Shown here piece by piece: positions 28,479-36,449 of a stretch of 64,000 nucleotides of DNA (positions within the stretch are counted from its first letter, which is position 1; the number at the start of each line of letters is the position of its first letter). The notes under the pieces were generated by a model. The model made no database searches and had not been told where the DNA came from. It saw nothing but the letters and a program-made list of their open reading frames with translations. A program made the position numbers and the translations under genes. The stretch is from an uncultured Sutterella sp. (GTDB lineage: Bacteria; Pseudomonadota; Gammaproteobacteria; Burkholderiales; Burkholderiaceae_F), in NCBI GenBank assembly GCA_949282745.1, contig CASDQM010000015.1:1-64000 (forward strand), in the 5' to 3' direction.

Positions 28479-29914
28479 TTACGGGCTCCTTCCTCGGCGC
28501 CCGAGGCGGGGGTTTCGGTCGCGGCGGCTTCGGTCTTCGTCGCTTCGGCGGCGGGCTTTGCCGTTTCCTCAGCCTTCGCTTCGGGGGCGGCAGCCGGTTT
28601 CTGAGCGGATTCGGCCTTGGTTTCGGGCTTGACGTCCGCCTTCGCGTCCGTCTTGTCTTCGGTCTTGTCTTCGGTCTTGGCTTCGGTCTTCGGCTGAGCC
28701 GCCTTGGGCGCTTCGGCCTTCCCAGCGGGCTTTTCAGCCTCGGCTTCTTCCGAAGCCCCTTCAGCATCCTTGGCGGCGGGGACCTCGGCCTTCTTTTCCG
28801 GAGCGGGGAGGGGCTTGGCGTTCACCGCCGCGCGCGAGACGACGAGACGGCCGTCGGGATCAAAGCGGAAGAGACCCTGATCGAACCCGGCGCCGTAGAG
28901 CATCAGAACGTTGCGGTAGTAGTTTTCGCCGAGGATGGGCTCGGCCTGAATGACGGTGCGCATGAGGGCGGCCGTCTTCGAGTCGCCGAGCATTTCCAGC
29001 ACGCAGGCGCCGAAACCGGCGTTTCCCGGACGGTTGGCCTTCCCCGTCAAGATCTCCACCTTTTCGGGCGGCATGTTCATTTCTTCGGTGAGGCGGCGCA
29101 TCGGGTCGAAGTGCTTCATGAGGACGCCGTAGGAGGGATCCGACGGATCCGTCATGGCGGCCCAGAGATAGACGCGGATCGCGTTGTAGCTTCCGAGCGT
29201 GTAGTCTTCGCCCTCGGGGGCGATGAGCTTACCGGTCTTGTCGATCTTCGCCCAGTCGGGGGAGAAGCCCGCGGGGGCCGTGCGCACGAGCGCGCGGATC
29301 GTCCCTTCGGCGACCTCCTTCCAGTAGGGGTCGACGAGCGCCAGGCGGCGCAGGATGAAGACCGGGTAGTAGCTCGGGTTGAGCGTCACGTGGGTCGGGT
29401 GGTCAAAGCCGCTTCCGCCCGGAAGGAGGACCTTGCCGAGGTTCGGAATGTCGCGCACGTCGCGCTTGAGGCCCTCCATCATCGCGCGGGCCTTTTCTTC
29501 GTAGGCGGGCTCGTTCCAGAGACGTGCGGCTTCGAGAAGGTCGTAGGCGATCCAGAGGTCGGAGTCGGTGGCGTTGTTCGTGTCGATGATGCCCCAGCCG
29601 TTGCTGGTCTTCCCCCAAAGCCACGAGGGAAGATTCTTCGTGATGTCGCCCTTGCTCAGGTTCTTTTCGGTCCAGTCGAGAAGCTTCGCGAAGGTTTCGC
29701 GGTCGTCGGCGACGAGCGCGAAGAACATGGCGTAGGACTGCCCTTCGCTCGTCGTGATGGAGCGTTTGTCGCTGTAGTCGATCACGCGGAAGTTCTTGTC
29801 GATGTTGACCGTCTTGAAGCTGTCCCACATCGGCCAGGCGGCCGCGCGGTCCGCCATCGAGAGGAGGGCCGTCATGGCGCCCGCAAGAAGAAGGGGAGTG
29901 AGATGCGATTTCAT
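28475..29914 (-). CDS. bcsZ: Periplasmic endoglucanase BcsZ (GH8) with a long K/A/E-rich tail
   Basis: A 479-residue cellulase of glycoside hydrolase family 8 that trims or edits nascent cellulose in the periplasm. After a signal peptide (LTPLLLAGAMTALLSMADRAAA) the GH8 core includes SEGQSYAMFFALVADD (catalytic Glu) and NATDSDLWIAYDLLEAA (catalytic Asp region). The core ends near residue 370. The last 110 residues are low-complexity Lys/Ala/Glu/Thr/Pro (AEAPKAAQPKTEAKTED and similar) and are not part of normal BcsZ. The tail could be a flexible linker or wall/peptidoglycan-interacting segment. The gene overlaps bcsG by four bases. Confidence 0.92.
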   Translation of the reverse strand: MKSHLTPLLLAGAMTALLSMADRAAAWPMWDSFKTVNIDKNFRVIDYSDKRSITTSEGQSYAMFFALVADDRETFAKLLDWTEKNLSKGDITKNLPSWLWGKTSNGWGIIDTNNATDSDLWIAYDLLEAARLWNEPAYEEKARAMMEGLKRDVRDIPNLGKVLLPGGSGFDHPTHVTLNPSYYPVFILRRLALVDPYWKEVAEGTIRALVRTAPAGFSPDWAKIDKTGKLIAPEGEDYTLGSYNAIRVYLWAAMTDPSDPSYGVLMKHFDPMRRLTEEMNMPPEKVEILTGKANRPGNAGFGACVLEMLGDSKTAALMRTVIQAEPILGENYYRNVLMLYGAGFDQGLFRFDPDGRLVVSRAAVNAKPLPAPEKKAEVPAAKDAEGASEEAEAEKPAGKAEAPKAAQPKTEAKTEDKTEDKTDAKADVKPETKAESAQKPAAAPEAKAEETAKPAAEATKTEAAATETPASGAEEGARK

Positions 29915-30014
29915 GGTTTTCGTCCGGACGGGCCTTCAGGAAGGAAGGTGCCGTTCTCTAAAAAGTTTCGGGTGAGGGTGGCGTTCGAGGCCGCCCTCAA
30001 AGAACGTTCGGCGG

Positions 30015-32279
30015 TCAGTGGGCGCCCTGCGAGCGTCCGCGGATCCAGCGGCGCATGAAGAGGAAGATCCCCGCGCCCGCGACGACCGCGGCAAGGAGCG
30101 CGCAGAAGACGAGAACAAAGGGCCGGTCGGCAAGCGACAGCCACACGCGGCGGAACCACGGCATGTCGCCCACCGTGTAGGTGGAGGCGGGCTCGAAGCC
30201 GCGCAGTTCGTCTTCGCCCACGAAGACCGTGCCGCCCTTGGCGAGCGAGAGGTCACCGGGGTTCGCGAGGCGCTTGTTCAAAATGTGTCCGCTCGCACCG
30301 TCTTCCGCAAAGAGCGCCACGGCCGTGCGGGCGTCGTCGACGGGGGACTTCACCGAAACGATCGCGGCAAAGCCCGTGTCGAGAAGCTGCGCTTCGGATG
30401 GGTCTTCCGCATTCGCGGCGGGTTTGGCGAACCACTTCGAGACGCCGTCGGCGAGCTGTGCGGCCGATTCCGGGCTGATGTCCATCACGCCCTCGGGCAT
30501 GGGCCCGACGATGAGGAGGTCCTTATTTTTGAGCGAGGCCGAGTCTTCGGGATTCGCGACGGTGAGATGCAAGGGCGCCACGCCCGTCGTCGCCGCCATG
30601 CGGCCGACGGCGTTGAGCATCGTTTGGAGTTCGATCGGACGCGCGTCCTTACGGACTACCGCGGCCGTTTGACTCAAGTCCGCGTAGATCGAGAAGGGGA
30701 AGGCCCCCTGCGTGTAGAGACCGATTTCGGGGAGCTCCGCGTAGTGGTACATCCCGGAGAATTCGATCATCGACGAGGGATCGATCTGCACCTGATGCGA
30801 AGTGAGCGTGGCGGCGCGGCAGTTTTCAGGCGTTCCTTCGTTGGCGTTTTGCTGATAGCCCGCCTCAAAGGAGAGGTCGTTCACAAAGCCCAAACCGCCC
30901 GTGTGCGGAGCGCCCGCCGTGACGGCCGGACCTTCGGGGACGGGCAACTGCACGACGGCGGCGCCGCGGCTCTCTTCATCCGAGAGATTCTGACTGTCGG
31001 CCAGAGCGCCGTTGACGAGCGTGCGAAGTTGCGCGACCTGACCCGAAACGGGCTTCGTGTGGCGGTAGAGAAGACTGAGCGTCGCCGACGAAGCGCTCGT
31101 CAAATAGGTGTCGGGCGCGAGACGGAAGGCGACGTGCAGAGGCGGAAGCGTCTCGCCGCGGGCCGTGAGCTGTTCGGGGTACTGGATCAGCTGGCTCAAG
31201 GGCACCGCGAAGTCGGTGTTCACCCAGTTGGGCGACACGTAGGCAGGCAAGGGATCCGCCGCCTTGAAGTCCTTGATCGCGGCGCGCGGCCCGATCAGGA
31301 CGCGGTTCGGGGTCGCAAAGGCCTGCGCGGCCGTCACGAGGTCGGCGTCGGTCTTGCCGCCCACGACGAGCATCTTTTCGTAAAGCCCGCCCGGTGCGTC
31401 GAGCATGAGGAGTTCCGGCCCTTCAAAGGGCGGAAGTTCCGAGAGGAAGGCCGGGCGCTTGTCGTTTGTCGCAAAGACGACGAAGTGACCCTGGGCGGGG
31501 ACTTCCGAAAAGTAGACGGGGAAGTCGGAACCGCGCCAGGCGCTCGCTGCGGCGACGCGGCCCGTCACGATGGCGGCGGCGCGAAGGGCGTCCTTCGAGG
31601 GAGCCGACGCAAAGACGACGGGGAGAGTCGTCGCCTTTTCGACGGACGTGTCGACAAAGGGAAGCGGGAGCTGCGCCAAGTCGTTCGTCAAGCGCAGGTT
31701 CTGCTTTTCGAGCGTCAACTGGCTCGTCGGAGAAATGTCGAGCCAGAGCGCGCTGTTGCCTTCGTTTTCGCAGACGATGCGGTAGTGGCCCACGAATTCG
31801 ACGCTCAGCTGATTGCGCGTCTTCATGGACTTCGCATTGAGGGGCACCGAGAGGCTCGTTGGCTTGCCGAGCATTTCCTTCGTGATCGCGGTGACGCCCT
31901 GGAGTTCGCCGTTGAGATACACGTTCACCTGCGAGGTGCCGGCGAGAAGCGAGGGCGAAGGCGTGAAGGTGAGGTCGAGCGTCGCCTTCGAGACGATTTC
32001 GTCGGCGCGCACCCCGAAGTCGAAGTACTGGGTCGGCATCGAGCCCGTGAGTTTCACCGCGGTGGCGAGTCCTCCGGGGACGAGGCGGATGAGGTCGTGC
32101 GATTCGGTCACGGAGGCCGTCGCGTCGGTGCGCCACACGGGCGCGGGCGTGTCGGCGGCGAAAACCGGCTCGGCAAGACCGAGGGCGAGCGTAAGGGACG
32201 CCGCGAGCGCGGTCAGAGCGGCCCGGTTCGTGTGAAGCTTTGCGTCCGCCGGACGCGTTCTCGTAAGGAAGGACATCAT
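30015..32279 (-). CDS. bcsB: Cellulose synthase periplasmic subunit BcsB
   Basis: A 754-residue periplasmic protein anchored by a C-terminal helix, which guides the glucan chain emerging from BcsA and is required for catalysis. Visible features are a signal peptide (ALTALAASLTLALGLAEPVFA), two carbohydrate-binding-like/flavodoxin-like modules (for example VNVYLNGELQGVTAI and MFRLA-type beta strands around residues 100-600), and the anchor FVLVFCALLAAVVAGAGIFLFMRR followed by basic residues. The tandem ATG ATG start at 32279 overlaps the bcsA stop (ATGA), so bcsA and bcsB are coupled. The frame remains open upstream into bcsA, but that is out-of-frame shadow sequence. Confidence 0.93.
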   Translation of the reverse strand: MMSFLTRTRPADAKLHTNRAALTALAASLTLALGLAEPVFAADTPAPVWRTDATASVTESHDLIRLVPGGLATAVKLTGSMPTQYFDFGVRADEIVSKATLDLTFTPSPSLLAGTSQVNVYLNGELQGVTAITKEMLGKPTSLSVPLNAKSMKTRNQLSVEFVGHYRIVCENEGNSALWLDISPTSQLTLEKQNLRLTNDLAQLPLPFVDTSVEKATTLPVVFASAPSKDALRAAAIVTGRVAAASAWRGSDFPVYFSEVPAQGHFVVFATNDKRPAFLSELPPFEGPELLMLDAPGGLYEKMLVVGGKTDADLVTAAQAFATPNRVLIGPRAAIKDFKAADPLPAYVSPNWVNTDFAVPLSQLIQYPEQLTARGETLPPLHVAFRLAPDTYLTSASSATLSLLYRHTKPVSGQVAQLRTLVNGALADSQNLSDEESRGAAVVQLPVPEGPAVTAGAPHTGGLGFVNDLSFEAGYQQNANEGTPENCRAATLTSHQVQIDPSSMIEFSGMYHYAELPEIGLYTQGAFPFSIYADLSQTAAVVRKDARPIELQTMLNAVGRMAATTGVAPLHLTVANPEDSASLKNKDLLIVGPMPEGVMDISPESAAQLADGVSKWFAKPAANAEDPSEAQLLDTGFAAIVSVKSPVDDARTAVALFAEDGASGHILNKRLANPGDLSLAKGGTVFVGEDELRGFEPASTYTVGDMPWFRRVWLSLADRPFVLVFCALLAAVVAGAGIFLFMRRWIRGRSQGAH

Positions 32280-34882
32280 GAAACCCTTTGGGTGGCGGCC
32301 TGACGCGGGATGCGCGGCAGGAGCGAAAGAAGAAAACGGATCAGTCGGCCGACGCGGCCGGGGAGGAATTCCAAAAGCGACTTGTAGCCGTAGCCCGCAA
32401 TGCGGATGAGACGGACAAAGCCCGTGACGAAGCGGTCGTCGACCTCGCCTTCGGGGGGCTCCGCCCAGATCCCTTCGCGCGCGAAGGTGCAGCGGTTGAG
32501 CCGCACTTCTTCGAAGCGGTCGGCGAGTTCCACGCGCACTTCGAAGGCGGCGGACTCGACGAGCGTCACGGTCGTGCGGAAGGTGTGGACTTCGCCTCGG
32601 GTCGGAATTTCGACGAAGAGTTCGTCCCCTTCGGAAAGGCCCTTGAGTGCTTCGGGGGCGACTTCGAAACGGAGGTGCTCCTGCGAGAATTCGCGAAGCC
32701 GCGCGGCAAACGCGTCGGAAAGCTTTTCCCCGCGTCCCACGCGGACGCCGACGTTGAGCGGCACGCGCGGTAGACGGTGCTTCTGCACTTCTTCGACGGC
32801 GACTGCGGCCGAAGCGCCGAGGACGACGAGGTTGTAGAGAATCCAGCCGAAGTTGATGAGAAGGGTCGAGACCTGCGGGTCGGCGGCGACGATCGTCTTG
32901 TAGATGCCGACGGCGAGCCCCGCTAGATTCAAGGCGATCAGAACGAGGATGGGCTTCGCGATTCCCCAGTCGACGTACTTCTTGTCGATCGTCATGCCCT
33001 TGGCGGTGACGTTGAACTTTCCCTTGTGCGGGAAGATGAGGGCGACCGTCGTCGGAAGCAGGATGTACCAGGAGAGCACCGTTTCGTATACGGCCCCGAG
33101 GAAGGGATAGCGGTAGCCCCGCTGCAGGATCTTGTTCGTGATGGCCGAGTGCACCATGTGCGGGATCACGTAGGCGAAGATGGCCGCGGCCGACGCATAG
33201 ATCACGTAGATGTCGGCGAACATGTAGGGCAAAGGCGCGGCGAGGAAGACGAGGCGCGGAAGCCCGTGCAGGAAGTGCACCATCGCGTTGAAGAAACACA
33301 AACGCTGCGGAAGCGTGAGGCCCTTCCCCGTGAAGGGGTTGTCCAGGCGGAAGATCTGAATCATCCCTCGAGCCCAGCGGATGCGCTGGCCCACGTGGGC
33401 GGAGAGCGATTCGGTGGAGAGCCCCGAAGCGACGGGCTTCGAGATGAAGGCCGACTTCCAGCCGAGGCGGTTGAGCTTCAAGGACGTGTGGGCGTCTTCC
33501 GTCACGGTTTCGACCGCGATCCCGCCGATCTGCATGAGCGCGGCGCGGCGCATGACGGCGCTCGAGCCGCAGAACATCACGGCGTTCCAGGTGTCGTTTC
33601 CCTTCTGAATGAAGTCGTGAAAGAGCGAATTTTCAATCGGCATCGCCCGTTCGAGGTGAAGGTTCTTCTCGAAGGGGTCGGGCGAATAGAAGTGGTGCGG
33701 CGTCTGCACGAGCGCGATCTTCTTGTCCTTCACAAGCCAGCCGACGGTGGACGTCAAAAAGTCGCAGGAAGGCACGTGGTCGCAGTCGAAGATCACGATG
33801 AATTCGCCGTTCGTGATCCCGAGGGCGTGATTGATGTTGCCGGCCTTGGCGTGGTTGTGCTCTTCGCGCTTGATGTAGCGAACGCCCACCGATTCGGCGA
33901 ATTCGCGGAAGGCGTCGCGGCTTCCGTCGTCGAGCAGGTGAACCTTGAGTTTTTCCGCGGGCCAGTCGAGGTTCAAGGCCGCAAAGACGGTGGGCTTGAT
34001 GACTTCGAGCGATTCGTTGTAGGTCGGGATGAAGATGTCGACCGTGGGCCAGACCGAGCGGTCGGCGGGGAGGGGATAGGGCTTGCGGTTCAGAACCCAG
34101 CAGACCTGGAAGTACCCCAGAACCGTCACGACGAAGGCGTAGAATTCGGCCGCGAGCAGAAGAACCGAGAAGAAGAGTTCCGCGGGCGACGAGGGCTGCA
34201 GCGTCGCCGTGCAGCGCCACCAGAGGTAGCGGGCCGACACCACGACCGAAATCACGAAGAGCACCATCAGCGTCACGCGGGCGCGGATGTGCGTGAAGCT
34301 CCACGCGGAAATCAGCATGATCGAAAGGAAGATCACCTGACCGCTAAAGTCAAAGGGCTGCGTGATGCAGAGGACGGCAAGCCCGATCGCAAGCACCGCG
34401 GCCGTCCCGACGAGAATCGACTGCAGGCGCTTTTTCGAACCCGTGACGGGGTCCGGACGGTGTTCGCCTCCGTCTTCGCTCAAGGACCCGATCCCCGAGA
34501 GCCAGCGGCTTCCCACGGCGCCGATTTTCTCGCCCAGGGCCCCCACGGCCGAGGTCACGCCCGTGACGAGGCGGGCGAGGGGATTCTCTCGACGGAAGCG
34601 CTGCCAGTCGAAAGCGTAGATGACGAAGAGAAACACCGACTGCAGCGCCACGCGCACCATGTCGGCCACGGTCGGACGCTCGAAATTGACGTGCGGATAG
34701 AGCTCTTTGCGGTGTTCGCGGACGTTTCGCCAGTAGCCGCTCTCAAGCGGCACGAAAAGCCAGGCCAAAAGCAGCCCGAGGCTGTTCAAAAGAAGCGAAA
34801 GCGTCCCCGTACCCGCATCCGCCCATTCGGCGATGCTGCGCGTAAAGTGTTTTCGGATCGAATGGATCGAAGAAGAGAACAT
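32276..34882 (-). CDS. bcsA: Cellulose synthase catalytic subunit BcsA with degenerate PilZ motif
   Basis: An 868-residue inner-membrane family 2 glycosyltransferase that polymerises UDP-glucose into beta-1,4-glucan and extrudes it. All catalytic motifs are present: LLDDGSRD, FDCDHVP, VTEDAHTS and QRIRWARG, plus the FCGSSAV finger region. About eight membrane helices flank the GT domain. The C-terminal PilZ-like domain (residues 696-800) aligns with the E. coli enzyme, but the c-di-GMP motif RxxxR reads HRLPR (702-706) and DxSxxG reads EFSQEH (731-736). The post-PilZ region CTFAREGIWA matches normally. The start at 34882 gives MFSSSIHSIRK; the frame is open upstream to 35203 through the leader but without support. 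First gene of the operon. Confidence 0.95.
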   Translation of the reverse strand: MFSSSIHSIRKHFTRSIAEWADAGTGTLSLLLNSLGLLLAWLFVPLESGYWRNVREHRKELYPHVNFERPTVADMVRVALQSVFLFVIYAFDWQRFRRENPLARLVTGVTSAVGALGEKIGAVGSRWLSGIGSLSEDGGEHRPDPVTGSKKRLQSILVGTAAVLAIGLAVLCITQPFDFSGQVIFLSIMLISAWSFTHIRARVTLMVLFVISVVVSARYLWWRCTATLQPSSPAELFFSVLLLAAEFYAFVVTVLGYFQVCWVLNRKPYPLPADRSVWPTVDIFIPTYNESLEVIKPTVFAALNLDWPAEKLKVHLLDDGSRDAFREFAESVGVRYIKREEHNHAKAGNINHALGITNGEFIVIFDCDHVPSCDFLTSTVGWLVKDKKIALVQTPHHFYSPDPFEKNLHLERAMPIENSLFHDFIQKGNDTWNAVMFCGSSAVMRRAALMQIGGIAVETVTEDAHTSLKLNRLGWKSAFISKPVASGLSTESLSAHVGQRIRWARGMIQIFRLDNPFTGKGLTLPQRLCFFNAMVHFLHGLPRLVFLAAPLPYMFADIYVIYASAAAIFAYVIPHMVHSAITNKILQRGYRYPFLGAVYETVLSWYILLPTTVALIFPHKGKFNVTAKGMTIDKKYVDWGIAKPILVLIALNLAGLAVGIYKTIVAADPQVSTLLINFGWILYNLVVLGASAAVAVEEVQKHRLPRVPLNVGVRVGRGEKLSDAFAARLREFSQEHLRFEVAPEALKGLSEGDELFVEIPTRGEVHTFRTTVTLVESAAFEVRVELADRFEEVRLNRCTFAREGIWAEPPEGEVDDRFVTGFVRLIRIAGYGYKSLLEFLPGRVGRLIRFLLSLLPRIPRQAATQRVS

Positions 34883-34921
34883 GTAGGGGACCGTGTCGAT
34901 GTCGCCGGAGTCGGGACGGTG

Positions 34922-34968
34922 AAAACAAAAACAGACCGAAGGCCCGGGAGACGCCCGGCCCCAGTCTG
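34922..34968 (-). terminator. Hairpin plus U-tract in the bcsA leader
   Basis: On the minus strand CAGAC (34968-34964) pairs with GTCTG (34936-34932), enclosing GGCC-rich inner pairing, and is followed by TTTTTGTTTTC. It lies between the predicted promoter and bcsA, 40 bases before the start codon, so it has the form of a conditional terminator rather than an end-of-operon signal. No leader peptide or known riboswitch core is recognisable around it. Confidence 0.6.
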
Positions 34969-34985
34969 TCGTTTCAGGCCAAGGG

Positions 34986-35036
34986 ATTATAAAGCCATCC
35001 CTAGGGAGGTGGATGAATTGCTTAGGGGTAAGCAAT
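34986..35036 (-). promoter_or_regulatory. bcs promoter region with 20-bp palindromic operator
   Basis: A perfect TATAAT -10 element on the minus strand (34991-34986) lacks a good -35. Upstream lies ATTGCTTA-CCCC-TAAGCAAT (35036-35017), an 8+8 perfect palindrome placed where an activator would bind. The pattern suggests an activator-dependent cellulose promoter; the regulator is unknown. Confidence 0.55.
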
Positions 35037-35417
35037 GTTTCGAAACGGTTTTTTAACGTTCCCGTGACGCGGGGCGCAATGCGCTCGCAACCGCAGGGCC
35101 ACAACGGTTGCGCAAGGCCCGCCGTAGCCATCCGGGTCGCCGCTCCCGTGAAGGAAAGTGGGAATCCGACCGGGCGGGTCGAGGGGGCCTCTGCGGATCC
35201 CATCTTTTTATCAAAAAGAAAAAACCAGGTAGTTTGCCTTAGAAAACAGTCCTTTTGTCAAGAGGATTTTTCCTCATGGTGATTTGGCGCAAAAGTCGAT
35301 AGAGTTTTCCTCGGGTTTCGCCTGCGGGCGAAGCCGGACCAACCGCCGCGAGGTCCCGCCGAATCCTGACGGCGACGATCCGCGAACCATCATCGAACAC
35401 ACATGAGGATCCACTCT

Positions 35418-36296
35418 ATGTTGACCCGTCGTTCTCTCTTCCGTACTGCCACCGTCGGCGCGCTCTCGCTTACGTCCATCGCAGGCGTCGCCGAAGCCAA
35501 GGTCAAGAACCCGCTTCCCGCCGCCAAGGTGAGTGAAAAGCGCCGCGTCCTGATGCAGTCGAGCTCGCGCTACCACAACTCGGGCTATCTCGACTTCTGC
35601 GACGAACAGTACGAACGTCTCTACGGCGCTGATAAGCACGAAATCCTCTTTATCCCGTATGCCCGCGTGAGCAGCTCCTACGACGGCTACGAAAAGCAGG
35701 TCCAGGACGCTTTCAAGCGCTACGGCCACAAGATCGTCTCGATCCACCGCTTCGACAATCCCGTCGAAGCCGTCAAGAAGGCCGAAGCCATCGCCGTGGG
35801 CGGCGGCAACACCTGGGCGCTCACGACCCGCATGTACGAAGCCGGCATCATCGACCTGATCCGCGACCGCGTCAACGCCGGCATGCCCTACGTCGGCTGG
35901 TCCGCAGGCGGCAACGTCGCCTGCCCGACGCTTCGCACAACGAACGACATGCCGATCGCCGAACCCCCGTCCTTCAACACCTTCGGCTTCTGCCCCTTCC
36001 AGACGAACCCGCATTTCATCTCGGGCGGCACGGCCGGTCTCAACAACGAAACGCGTGAAGACCGCCTCGAAGAATTCCTCGCGTACAACCGCGACGAAGA
36101 AGTGATCGGCCTGCCCGAAGGCACGGCCCTCTTCATCACCGGCGAATTCAACTGCGAAGTCTTGGGCCCGAAGGACGCCGAACCGCTCTACTGGTTCCGT
36201 CAGCCCGAAAAGAAGTTCGGCAAGATGAAGCTCGAACGCATCGCCCTCGGCACGAAGTTTGACCTGCGCAACGTCGTTCCGGGCGGCAAGCTCTAA
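35418..36296 (+). CDS. Exported dipeptidase E-like peptidase (S51)
   Basis: A 292-residue peptidase of the PepE/cyanophycinase family (class I glutamine-amidotransferase-like fold), which in PepE cleaves Asp-Xaa dipeptides. The nucleophile elbow is GWSAGGN (S162), and H199 (NPHF) and E234 (LPEGTALF) complete the triad with the same spacing as Salmonella PepE (37 and 35 residues). Unlike PepE it begins with MLTRRSLFRTATVGALSLTS then AGVAEA, a twin-arginine-like signal, so it probably works in the periplasm. The start at 35418 has AGGA about eight bases upstream; a start at 35403 lacks a ribosome site. It is a single gene with its own terminator. Codon use is strongly biased, suggesting high expression. 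Confidence 0.85.
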   Translation: MLTRRSLFRTATVGALSLTSIAGVAEAKVKNPLPAAKVSEKRRVLMQSSSRYHNSGYLDFCDEQYERLYGADKHEILFIPYARVSSSYDGYEKQVQDAFKRYGHKIVSIHRFDNPVEAVKKAEAIAVGGGNTWALTTRMYEAGIIDLIRDRVNAGMPYVGWSAGGNVACPTLRTTNDMPIAEPPSFNTFGFCPFQTNPHFISGGTAGLNNETREDRLEEFLAYNRDEEVIGLPEGTALFITGEFNCEVLGPKDAEPLYWFRQPEKKFGKMKLERIALGTKFDLRNVVPGGKL

Positions 36297-36328
36297 ACCG
36301 CTCTGCGACTTGCAGTAAACCGAAACAC

Positions 36329-36354
36329 ATTCGGCAGCCTTTGGGCTGCCGAAT
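36329..36354 (+). terminator. Terminator after the PepE-like gene
   Basis: ATTCGGCAGCC and GGCTGCCGAAT form an 11-bp perfect stem with a four-base loop, followed by TGCGTTT. It may work in both directions and also end the convergent autotransporter transcript. Confidence 0.75.
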
Positions 36355-36449
36355 TGCGTTTGGGAGCGATGCTTTGATGGCGGAAGCTGAACGACGATTG
36401 TTCGTCATTCAAACAAACCGACAGAGCATCCGTTCTCTCTCGTTGAGGA

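Noticed and set aside
26577..28604. 675-codon plus-strand frame opposite bcsG
   Set aside because: Shadow frame with Glu/Arg/Val-rich low complexity; BcsG on the other strand has all family motifs.
34883..35203. c-di-GMP (GEMM) riboswitch before bcsA
   Set aside because: The hairpin with U-tract suggested it, but I could not find the conserved GEMM core or tetraloop-receptor sequences.
35403..35417. Start of the PepE-like gene five codons earlier
   Set aside because: No ribosome site before 35403, whereas AGGA is well placed for 35418 and the Tat-type signal then begins at MLTRR.
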